47,187 bases of DNA from Microtetraspora malaysiensis (GTDB lineage Bacteria > Actinomycetota > Actinomycetes > Streptosporangiales > Streptosporangiaceae): the NCBI RefSeq assembly GCF_001528665.1, contig NZ_BBYJ01000015.1, positions 184,464 to 231,650 on the forward strand, written 5' to 3'. Positions within the stretch are counted from its first letter, which is position 1, and every line of letters begins with the position of its first letter. The notes under the pieces were generated by a model, which made no database searches, was not told the origin of the DNA, and saw only the letters and a list, made by a program, of their open reading frames with translations. This document shows, in pieces, positions 27,304-33,635 of this stretch. The translations under genes were made by a program, and so were the position numbers.

Positions 27304-27873
27304 ATGCGAAAGCTCACGTACTACATCGGCATGACCATCGACGGCTTCATCGCCGCTCCGGACGGCGCCGCCGACTTCTTCCCGGTGACGCAGGATGTCA
27401 TCGACTTCATCCGCGACGACTATCCGGACACGCTGCCGTCTCATGTCCGCCCCCAGCTCGGCCTCGACGACGGCAACCGCGATTTCGACACCGTGGTGCA
27501 GGGGCGCGTGACCTACGAGCCGGCGCTGGAAATCGGCGTGACCAGCCCGTACGCGCACATGCGCCAGTACGTGGTGTCCGGGAGCATCGCCGGCAGCCCC
27601 GACCCGGCCGTCGAGATCGTCACCGGCGAGGTGCTCGCCAAGATCCGTGAACTCAAGGCCGAGGACGGCAAGGGCATCTACCTGGCCGGCGGCGCCCGCC
27701 TCGCCGGTGCCGTGCTCCCCGAGATCGACGAGTTGGTGATCAAGGTCTATCCCGTCGTGGCCGGGTCCGGCATCCCGCTGTTCACCGCCGACTTCTCCCC
27801 GGCGTACTTCGAGCTCACCGGGACCCGCGCCCTCGACAGCGGGATGGTCGTCCTCACCTACGTCCGAAAGTGA
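27304..27873 (+). CDS. RibD C-terminal/DHFR-like reductase, copy 2
   Basis: 189 aa, paralog of the preceding gene with the same motifs: MRKLTYYIGMTIDGFIAAPD, FDTVVQGRVTYEPAL, GIYLAGGARLAGAVLPEIDE, VVLTYVRK. The first 21 bases of the two genes are identical, pointing to a recent tandem duplication, but the middle region (residues 25-60) has diverged, so substrates may differ. Probably co-transcribed with copy 1. Confidence 0.85.
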   Translation: MRKLTYYIGMTIDGFIAAPDGAADFFPVTQDVIDFIRDDYPDTLPSHVRPQLGLDDGNRDFDTVVQGRVTYEPALEIGVTSPYAHMRQYVVSGSIAGSPDPAVEIVTGEVLAKIRELKAEDGKGIYLAGGARLAGAVLPEIDELVIKVYPVVAGSGIPLFTADFSPAYFELTGTRALDSGMVVLTYVRK

Positions 27874-27957
27874 TCGGCGACGCCCGGCGGGGCGCGCCGT
27901 ACGACCGGGACGGCCGTCGGGGGCGGAAGGCCTTGGGCAGGGTGCCCACGTCGCACG

Positions 27958-28036
27958 AGACGGAACGGTCCGTCTTGACACTGGTGGAGTTCCGGTGCAC
28001 ACTGGGGCCGTCTACGAGACGAGACGAACCGTCTCG
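27958..28036 (+). promoter_or_regulatory. two TetR-type palindromes and a -35 element before the SDR gene
   Basis: AGACGGA-ACGG-TCCGTCT (27958-27975) abuts TTGACA (27975-27980). CGAGACG-AAC-CGTCTCG (28020-28036) lies about 61 bp downstream. Both share the GAGACG/CGTCTC core typical of TetR operators and differ from the AGTACT sites of the local TetR gene, so another regulator is implied. They lie in the 201-base gap ahead of the SDR gene, which holds nothing else recognisable. Confidence 0.55.
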
Positions 28037-28074
28037 CTTATGGGGTCTCACTGTTGAGAAGGAGATGATGCCCT

Positions 28075-28896
28075 GTGACGACCGGGAAAGTATGGTTCAT
28101 CACCGGCGCTTCACGCGGTCTGGGCAGGGCGTTCACCGAGGCCGCCCTCGGTTCCGGAGATCGTGTCGTGGCCGCCGCCCGCGATGTCGAGCCGCTCGCC
28201 GACCTGGCCGCGGAGCATCCGGGCGCTCTCGTACGGCTTCCGCTGGACGTCTCCGACCGCCAGGCCGTGCGCGCGGGTGTGGACCGGGCCGCTGCGGCGT
28301 TCGGCCGGCTCGACGTGGTCGTGAACAACGCCGGCGGCCTGTTGTACGGCATGGTCGAGGAGGCCACGGAGGAGCAGATCCGCGCGCATCTCGACGTCAA
28401 CTTCTTCGGTGCGGTCTGGGTGGCGCAGGCCGTGGTCCCGCACCTGCGGGCGCAGGGCGGCGGGCGCATTCTGCAGGTCACCTCGATGGCCTCCGGCGGC
28501 GGGATGGCCACCGTCGGGTTCTACGCCGCCGGCAAGACGGCGCTCGACTCGATCAGCGAGGCGCTGGCGATGGAGGTCGAGCAGTTCGGCATCAAGGTCA
28601 CCATCGTGCAGATGGGCGGCTACGACACAGGGCTGTTCACCACCGGCACCACGGTGACCGCGCCCCATCCGGCCTATGAGTCCCTGAGGACGAAGATGGC
28701 GGAGATGTGGGGCGACGACGCCGGCCCGGACCCGCGCACGGCCGCCCCCGTCATCATGGAGCTGGCCAAACTGCCGGAACCGCCCCGGCGGCTGATCCTC
28801 GGCAGCCGGTCCTACGACATCGTCCAGGAGATGGACCGCGCCCGAGCCGAGCTCTACCACGCCTGGGAGCACCTCAGCCGGATGGCTCCGGGCTGA
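28075..28896 (+). CDS. short-chain dehydrogenase/reductase (classical SDR)
   Basis: 273 aa from GTG 28075. NAD(P)-binding TGASRGLG (about 10-17), NNAGG (about 83-87), catalytic Ser in VTSMASGG, and YAAGK (Tyr-x-x-x-Lys, about 156-160). The downstream substrate loop and the C-terminus resemble SDRs with broad carbonyl specificity. AAGGAG is present 10 bases upstream. Preceded by two operator-like palindromes, so probably induced through a TetR regulator encoded elsewhere. Confidence 0.9.
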   Translation: MTTGKVWFITGASRGLGRAFTEAALGSGDRVVAAARDVEPLADLAAEHPGALVRLPLDVSDRQAVRAGVDRAAAAFGRLDVVVNNAGGLLYGMVEEATEEQIRAHLDVNFFGAVWVAQAVVPHLRAQGGGRILQVTSMASGGGMATVGFYAAGKTALDSISEALAMEVEQFGIKVTIVQMGGYDTGLFTTGTTVTAPHPAYESLRTKMAEMWGDDAGPDPRTAAPVIMELAKLPEPPRRLILGSRSYDIVQEMDRARAELYHAWEHLSRMAPG

Positions 28897-28919
28897 TCGG
28901 GCGGTTCGGACTTCTCAGG

Positions 28920-28925
28920 TAGGGT
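28920..28925 (+). promoter_or_regulatory. -10 element of the erm leader transcript
   Basis: TAGGGT ends 6 bases before ATG 28932, placing the transcription start at or next to that ATG (leaderless leader ORF). No good -35 hexamer is seen; activator dependence would explain that. Confidence 0.45.
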
Positions 28926-28931
28926 GCGGGC

Positions 28932-28991
28932 ATGGGTAGCGCTTTTTGTGCCTGCGCGTGCGCATGTTACGGCAGGACCCGCCGCGCCTAG
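28932..28991 (+). CDS. erm leader peptide with Cys-Ala alternation
   Basis: 19 codons: MGSAFCACACACYGRTRRA, ending in TAG 28989-28991. It begins at the predicted transcript start and ends inside a stable hairpin (28978-28998). Short leader ORFs that stall ribosomes in the presence of macrolides are the established switch of many erm genes, and position and size fit that role. The CACACAC core is not a stall motif I recognise. Alternatively it could sense cysteine supply, as Cys-rich leader ORFs do in mycobacteria. Confidence 0.6.
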   Translation: MGSAFCACACACYGRTRRA

Positions 28992-29089
28992 CGGCGGGCT
29001 GATCTCACCTTTCCCAGTTCCGCCGCACATCGGAGTCATCGCCGGTGCGGCATCGCGTGCTGCCCGGCTCCGACCGTCCAGCGCGGAGC
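28978..29089 (+). promoter_or_regulatory. putative translational attenuator of erm
   Basis: Three hairpins follow one another. CCCGCCGC/GCGGCGGG (28978-28985/28991-28998) covers the leader stop. GCCGCAC/GTGCGGC is at 29022-29028/29045-29051. GCTCCG/CGGAGC (29067-29072/29084-29089) contains the GGAG ribosome-binding site of erm in its right arm. CGGAG at 29031-29035 can pair instead with CTCCG (29068-29072), which would free that site. Stem predictions are by eye. Confidence 0.5.
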
Positions 29090-29095
29090 GAACCC

Positions 29096-29893
29096 ATGCA
29101 TCACCCTTCACAGGGCGGCCGACACGAGCTCGGCCAGAACTTCCTCGTCGACCCCTCGGTCATCGCCACCATCGAACGACTCATCGCGCGTACGCGCGGA
29201 CCGATCGTGGAGATCGGTCCGGGAGACGGGGCCATGACCCTGCCGCTGAGCAGGCACGGTAGGTCCATCACAGCGGTGGAGATCGACCCCAGGCGCGCCC
29301 GGCGCCTGGAACGGCGCACCCCGCAGAACGTCGTCGTCGTGAACACGGACGTCATGCGCTTCCGGTTCCCCCGGCATCCTCACGTGATCGTGGGCAACCT
29401 TCCCTTCCACCTGACCACCGCGATCATGCGGCGTCTCCTCGTCGAGGATCGGTGGCGCGCGGCGGTGCTGCTCGTGCAGTGGGAGGTCGCCCGGCGCAGA
29501 GCGGGCGTGGGAGGCGCCACCCTGCTGACCGCGAGCTGGTGGCCCTGGTACGAGTTCGAGGTGCACTCGCGCGTGCCGGCCCGGTCCTTCCGTCCCGTGC
29601 CCTCGGTCGACGGCGGCCTGCTCACCATGGTCCGCCGAGAGACCCCGCTCGTCGTCGACCGCGGGCGGTACCAGGACTTCGTCAAGCAGGTCTTCACCGG
29701 CAGGGGGCACGGGCTGCGCGAGATCCTCGACCGGACCGGACGGCTCGACCGCACGGCGGTGCGCGAGTGGATGCGCGCCGAGCGCGTCGCACCGAACGCG
29801 CTGCCGAAGGAGCTGACCGCCGAGCAGTGGGCCTCGCTGTGGCACCTCGTCGCCGACGGCGCCGCCGATCGCCGGCCCGTACAGCGCCGCTGA
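29096..29893 (+). CDS. erm: 23S rRNA (adenine-N6) dimethyltransferase, Erm family
   Basis: 265 aa. GRHELGQNFLVDPSVI (8-23) is the N-terminal signature of actinobacterial Erm proteins. SAM-binding EIGPGDGAMTLPLS (39-52), acidic VEIDPRRA (61-68) and catalytic motif NLPFHLTT (101-108) follow, with the KsgA/Erm helical C-terminus. Family activity: methylation of A2058 of 23S rRNA, giving macrolide-lincosamide-streptogramin B resistance. ATG 29096 is chosen because GGAG lies 7 bases before it; GTG 29045 would lie inside the attenuator. No antibiotic biosynthesis genes are adjacent, so the role is probably intrinsic resistance. Confidence 0.9.
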   Translation: MHHPSQGGRHELGQNFLVDPSVIATIERLIARTRGPIVEIGPGDGAMTLPLSRHGRSITAVEIDPRRARRLERRTPQNVVVVNTDVMRFRFPRHPHVIVGNLPFHLTTAIMRRLLVEDRWRAAVLLVQWEVARRRAGVGGATLLTASWWPWYEFEVHSRVPARSFRPVPSVDGGLLTMVRRETPLVVDRGRYQDFVKQVFTGRGHGLREILDRTGRLDRTAVREWMRAERVAPNALPKELTAEQWASLWHLVADGAADRRPVQRR

Positions 29894-29912
29894 CGAGCGG
29901 GAGTGGTCGGCT

Positions 29913-29977
29913 GTCGCGACGTGCCCGCAGACTCCCGCGTCCAAAGCGGATGCGGGAAGAACGCGGGCACTCGCGAC
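29913..29977. terminator. long nested hairpin between erm and Clp-N gene
   Basis: GTCGCGA/TCGCGAC, then GTGCCCGC/GCGGGCAC with one bulged base, then CCCGC/GCGGG, all nested. It occupies most of the 97-base gap between convergent genes and can serve both. Confidence 0.65.
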
Positions 29978-29990
29978 CGCCGGTGACCGG

Positions 29991-30581
29991 TCAGGAGGCG
30001 CGGGGCCGGCGAGCGCTCGGCGCGAGCAGTCGTTCCAGTTCGGTACGGAGGGCGGCGATGTCGATGCCCGACGAGCTGATCACCCGCGCGCCGAGCCCCT
30101 CGGCCTCCCGCAGCAGGCCGAGGAGGATGTGGCCGTCACGGATCTCCTTGCACTTCAGGGCGATCGCCTCGCGCAGGGACAGTTCGAGGGCCTTCTTCGC
30201 TCCGCTGTCGAAGGGGATGTGGCGACCGCTGACGAGCAGACCGCGATGGTTGCGGCTCGGTGCCCGGTCGAGGGCGCCCGGCCCGAACGCCGCCTCCACG
30301 CGTTCCCGTACGGCCGTGAGATCGATGCCGATCGCCTCCAGCGCGTCGGCGTCCAGGTCGCCGCCCCGAGGATCCGGACGCGACGCCCGGAGCACCTCCG
30401 CCTCCGCCCGTTCGGAGGTGAGTCCGTGTCCGTGCAGGATGCGCGCCGACATGGTGTCCGGCTGCTCCAGGAGGCCGAGCAGCAGGTGCTCGGTGCCGAT
30501 TTTGGGGTGATTCAGGCGCCGGGCGTGTGCCTGCGCCTGGGCGACCGTCTGCCGGGCTTCCCTGGTGAACCGCTCGAACAT
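29991..30581 (-). CDS. Clp N-terminal domain protein (double Clp-N repeat, no ATPase)
   Basis: 196 aa. Repeat 1 (MFERFTREARQTVAQAQAHA, then HPKIGTEHLLLGLLEQPDTM, about 1-65) and repeat 2 (DSGAKKALELSLREAIALKC, then IRDGHILLGLLREAEG, about 123-190) are the two halves of a ClpC/ClpA N-domain. The AAA+ modules are absent, so it cannot unfold substrates itself; it may act as an adaptor or decoy for ClpC or bind substrates. Co-transcribed with the small HTH gene 2 bases upstream. Confidence 0.85.
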   Translation of the reverse strand: MFERFTREARQTVAQAQAHARRLNHPKIGTEHLLLGLLEQPDTMSARILHGHGLTSERAEAEVLRASRPDPRGGDLDADALEAIGIDLTAVRERVEAAFGPGALDRAPSRNHRGLLVSGRHIPFDSGAKKALELSLREAIALKCKEIRDGHILLGLLREAEGLGARVISSSGIDIAALRTELERLLAPSARRPRAS

Positions 30582-30583
30582 CC

Positions 30584-30817
30584 CTACTTCTCCCGTCTCA
30601 GTAGCCCACGCCCGCCCGCGTACTTCTTGTGAACCGCCTGCCGGGTGACGCCCAGCAGGACGGCGATCTCCTGCCAGGACCAGCCCTGGGCCCGCGCGTT
30701 CTCCACCTGTAGTGCTTCTAGCCGCTCGACCAGCACCCGCAGGGCGCGTACCGCCCTCAGTCCGATGCCGGGATCGCGGCTGCCGGCATCGCTCGCCAGC
30801 TGCGCCGTATCGTTCAT
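30584..30817 (-). CDS. small helix-turn-helix regulator paired with Clp-N protein
   Basis: 77 aa. A helical N-terminus (LRAVRALRVLVERLEALQVE) is followed by a sigma-4-like HTH, WSWQEIAVLLGVTRQAVHKK (about 46-65). ATG 30817 is 6 bases after TAAGTT, so the mRNA looks leaderless. Two 18-bp repeats cover the -35 and -10 elements, as expected for autorepression. Regulation tied to Clp proteolysis through its partner is a reasonable hypothesis. Confidence 0.85.
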   Translation of the reverse strand: MNDTAQLASDAGSRDPGIGLRAVRALRVLVERLEALQVENARAQGWSWQEIAVLLGVTRQAVHKKYAGGRGLLRREK

Positions 30818-30819
30818 GC

Positions 30820-30864
30820 TGTCAACTTAGGTTTACATCCGCTCGGTGTCAACCAAGGTTTACA
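30820..30864 (-). promoter_or_regulatory. HTH-ClpN promoter inside two 18-bp direct repeats
   Basis: TGTCAACTTAGGTTTACA (30820-30837) and TGTCAACCAAGGTTTACA (30847-30864), 16 of 18 identical, period 27. On the minus strand the upstream copy contains TTGACA (30852-30847) and the downstream one TAAGTT (30829-30824), 17 bases apart, so each repeat carries one promoter element. Confidence 0.7.
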
Positions 30865-30945
30865 CAACGGCCCGGCGACCTCGCCGTTCGAGCTTCCGCC
30901 TCGCGCTCAGCCGTGGACTTCGTGGATGCCGGGGCGTACCGGCCG

Positions 30946-31665
30946 CTATCCGACTGCCGCCCCGACGAGATGGCCGATGCCGTAGGTCACAGCGGCCGAC
31001 GCGAGTCCGAAAAGCAGCTGTCGCGCACCCGAGTACCACCAGGTTCGGGTGGTGTATCGAGCGACAACCGCCCCTGCGACGAACAGTGCGACCAATGTCA
31101 GCGCGGCGGCGACGCCGAGCGCGTCGACGCCCAGGAGGTAGGGCAGCAGCGGAATCGCAGCTCCCGCGACGAAGGAGAGGAACGATGAAATCGCCGCCGT
31201 CCACGGATTGGGCAGGTCGTGGAGATCGACGCCGAGTTCCTCGCGGACATGGACTTCCAGGGCCTGATCGGGATCGCGTAGGAGCTGGTACGAGACTGCC
31301 TGCGCCAGTTCCGGATCCACGCCTCGCTTCACATACATCTCGGCGAGTTCCCGCTGCTCGGCCAGCGGGTTATGGCGCAGCTCATGTCGCTCGGCCTCGA
31401 TTTCGGCGAGCATCGACTCGTTCTGGCTGCGCACAGACGTATATTCGCCCGTGCCCATCGAAAAGGCGCCGCCCACCAGGCCGGCGAGCCCGGCGAGGGC
31501 GACCGCCTTCGTTGATCCCTGCGCACCGGCGACGCCGGCGACCAGTGCCAGGTTGGAGCACAGCCCATCCATCATGCCGAAGACGGTCGGGCGCAACCAT
31601 CCCCCAGAAACATCCCTGTGCGCGTGATGAATCTCGAATTCAAATGGTTCCGTAGTTGTTGTCAT
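30946..31665 (-). CDS. VIT1/CCC1-family Fe/Mn transporter
   Basis: 239 aa from ATG 31665 (GTG 31698 possible). DVSGGWLRPTVFGMMDGLCS, then LALVAGVAGA and GLVGGAFSMGTGEYTSVRSQ, are hallmark CCC1/VIT1 segments (first membrane helices and the metal-binding loop). A cytoplasmic helical region rich in Glu (EIEAERHELRHN) follows, then three C-terminal membrane helices. Family role: moving Fe2+ or Mn2+ out of the cytoplasm. TAACCT 8 bases before the ATG suggests a leaderless mRNA, and a DtxR/IdeR-like box lies just upstream. Divergent from the ABC exporter pair. Confidence 0.88.
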   Translation of the reverse strand: MTTTTEPFEFEIHHAHRDVSGGWLRPTVFGMMDGLCSNLALVAGVAGAQGSTKAVALAGLAGLVGGAFSMGTGEYTSVRSQNESMLAEIEAERHELRHNPLAEQRELAEMYVKRGVDPELAQAVSYQLLRDPDQALEVHVREELGVDLHDLPNPWTAAISSFLSFVAGAAIPLLPYLLGVDALGVAAALTLVALFVAGAVVARYTTRTWWYSGARQLLFGLASAAVTYGIGHLVGAAVG

Positions 31666-31699
31666 GCCGAGGGAGGTTACCCGGTTGCGAATTTCCACA

Positions 31700-31718
31700 A
31701 TTCCTCAGGCTCGCCTAA
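31700..31718 (-). promoter_or_regulatory. weak DtxR/IdeR-like box at VIT1 promoter
   Basis: On the minus strand TTAGGCGAGCCTGAGGAAT shares about 11 of 19 positions with the actinobacterial iron box and contains the near-palindrome TTAGGC-GA-GCCTGA. It lies over the likely -35 region of the VIT1 gene. Confidence 0.4.
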
Positions 31719-31805
31719 CGTTGCTTTGCCTTCCCTAATAAGGGGCATTCTCCATTCGCCTCAAGGGCCGGTGGCGTAAGGCAAGGCTTTCTGGGAAACG
31801 CCAAA

Positions 31806-31824
31806 TTAGGGCAGGCTTGCCAAA
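31806..31824 (+). promoter_or_regulatory. DtxR/IdeR-like iron box upstream of ABC exporter genes
   Basis: TTAGGGCAGGCTTGCCAAA matches 14 of 19 positions of the consensus TTAGGTTAGGCTAACCTAA. A weaker relative (TAAGGCAAGGCTTTC) lies at 31777. The 275-base gap around it is locally AT-richer and otherwise holds no recognisable gene. Confidence 0.5.
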
Positions 31825-31940
31825 ATTGTGGGCCCGCGGAGTGCGGCTGGTCAGGCCGGCACGTCGGGCGAGGTCGGCGACACGCCGTCGGGAAAATCGT
31901 TTGCCGGGCCGGTGACCGGCCTGTGAGCCTGGAAGACGCC

Positions 31941-33632
31941 ATGTTCTCCTTGCCCGTCGCCGATCCCGGCGTTCCCGATGCCCGGAGTCCCATCCGCTAT
32001 CTGTGGTGGGTCGCCCGTGCCCAGTCCGTTCCGCTGCTGATCGGCATCGGATTCGCCATCCTGTGGTGGCTGGGCCAGGCCCTCGTGCCCGCCGCCATCG
32101 GCGCCGCCGTCGACGCGCTGTCAGCAAAGGACACGGACGGCCTGGTGCGCTGGTCGTCGGTGCTGCTCGGGCTCGGCGTGGTGCAGGCCGTCGCCGGCGT
32201 GCTGCGGCACCGGTTCGCGGTGTTCACCTGGCTGGCCGCCGCGTACCGCACCGTCCAGGTCACCGCCCGCCAGGCCACCCGGCTCGGGGCGACGCTCCCG
32301 AAGCGGCTCTCGACCGGCGAGGTGGTGAGCGTCGGCAACTCCGACATCGCCCACATCGGCAACGCGATGGACATCCTGCTTCGCGGTACGGGAGCGGTCG
32401 TCGCCATCGTCACGGTGACCGTCATCCTGCTCACGTCGTCGCTGCCGCTCGGGCTCCTGGTGCTGATCGGCGTGCCGCTGATGGCCGCCGCCGTCGGCCC
32501 GCTGCTGCGGCCGCTGCATCGCCGCCAGCACCTGCAGCGCGACCTTCAGGGTGAGCTGGCCACGCGGGCCTCCGACATCGTGGCGGGTCTGCGGGTGCTC
32601 CGCGGCATCGGCGGCGAGCAGGTGTTCGCGGCCCGATACCGCGAGGAGTCGCAGCGGGTGCGGCAGGCCGGCGTCCGGGTCGCGTCGATCGACTCGATGC
32701 TCGAAGGCGCCCAGCTCCTGCTGCCCGGCCTGCTCATCGCCTGTGTGACCTGGATCGGCGCGCGGTTCGCCCTGGCCGGCGAGATCAGCCCGGGCCGGTT
32801 GCTCGCCTTCTACGGCTACGCGGTCTTCCTGATCTCGCCGCTCCGGACGCTCACCGAGGCAGCCGACAAGATCACGAAGGGCCATGTCGCGGCGGGCCGG
32901 GTCTGCCGGATCCTGTCGCTGACCCCGGAACGGACCGGAGGCGACGCGCCCATGCCGGCCGGCGGCGACCTGCACGACGAGGAGTCCGGGCTGACCCTGC
33001 CGCGGGGCCGGCTCACCGCGCTGGCGGCCACGACGCCCGAGGACGCGATCGCCGTGGCGGAGCGGCTCGGCGGATACGCGCCAGGAAACGTGACGCTGGA
33101 CGGCGGCCCGCTCGACGAGCTGCCGGTGGACCAGGTCCGGCGGCGCATCCTCGTCGCGGACAACGCGGCCAAGCTCTTCACCGGCCGGTTGCGCGACGAA
33201 CTGGACATCGTCGGAACCGCGTCCGACGAGTCGGTACGGCGCGCCCTGGCGGCTGCGTGCGCGGAGGACATCGTGGAGGCGCTCCCCGACGGCCTGGACG
33301 AGCACGTGGCCGAGTCCGGCCGGGAGTTCTCCGGCGGGCAGCAGCAGCGGATCCGGCTGGCCCGGGCGCTGGTCGCCGACCCCGAGATCCTGATCCTGAT
33401 CGAGCCGACCAGCGCGGTGGACGCGCACACCGAGGCGCGGGTGGCCGAGCGGCTGAGCCCGGCCCGAGCCGGTCGCACGACCCTGGTCTGCACCACCAGC
33501 CCGCTCGTCCTCGACCACGCCGACACCGTCCTCTTCCTGGAGGACGGCAAGGTGCGGGCCGAGGGCTCCCACCGGGAACTGCTCGCGACGGAACCCGGAT
33601 ACCGGTCCACCGTCACGCGAGGGGAGGAATAG
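31941..33632 (+). CDS. ABC exporter half-transporter with degenerate ATPase domain
   Basis: 563 aa from ATG 31941 (GTG 31923 possible). The ABC transmembrane domain (about 25-315) has six helices. The nucleotide-binding domain is incomplete. Where Walker A should be, the chain reads LTALAATTPEDA (358-369) with no Gly-rich loop or Lys. Walker B is ILILIEPTSA with Ile487 in place of Asp. The H-loop His is missing (CTTSP, 517-521). The signature FSGGQQQR (463-470) is intact. It can therefore supply a signature motif but not bind ATP canonically. The next gene has the reverse pattern, so the two should form one heterodimer. Substrate unknown; iron-type boxes upstream hint at a metal or siderophore link. 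Confidence 0.88.
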   Translation: MFSLPVADPGVPDARSPIRYLWWVARAQSVPLLIGIGFAILWWLGQALVPAAIGAAVDALSAKDTDGLVRWSSVLLGLGVVQAVAGVLRHRFAVFTWLAAAYRTVQVTARQATRLGATLPKRLSTGEVVSVGNSDIAHIGNAMDILLRGTGAVVAIVTVTVILLTSSLPLGLLVLIGVPLMAAAVGPLLRPLHRRQHLQRDLQGELATRASDIVAGLRVLRGIGGEQVFAARYREESQRVRQAGVRVASIDSMLEGAQLLLPGLLIACVTWIGARFALAGEISPGRLLAFYGYAVFLISPLRTLTEAADKITKGHVAAGRVCRILSLTPERTGGDAPMPAGGDLHDEESGLTLPRGRLTALAATTPEDAIAVAERLGGYAPGNVTLDGGPLDELPVDQVRRRILVADNAAKLFTGRLRDELDIVGTASDESVRRALAAACAEDIVEALPDGLDEHVAESGREFSGGQQQRIRLARALVADPEILILIEPTSAVDAHTEARVAERLSPARAGRTTLVCTTSPLVLDHADTVLFLEDGKVRAEGSHRELLATEPGYRSTVTRGEE

Positions 33633-33635
33633 CCG

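Noticed and set aside
29045-29095. Upstream GTG start for erm
   Set aside because: The extra 17 residues do not resemble Erm N-termini and overlap the attenuator; ATG 29096 has a ribosome-binding site.
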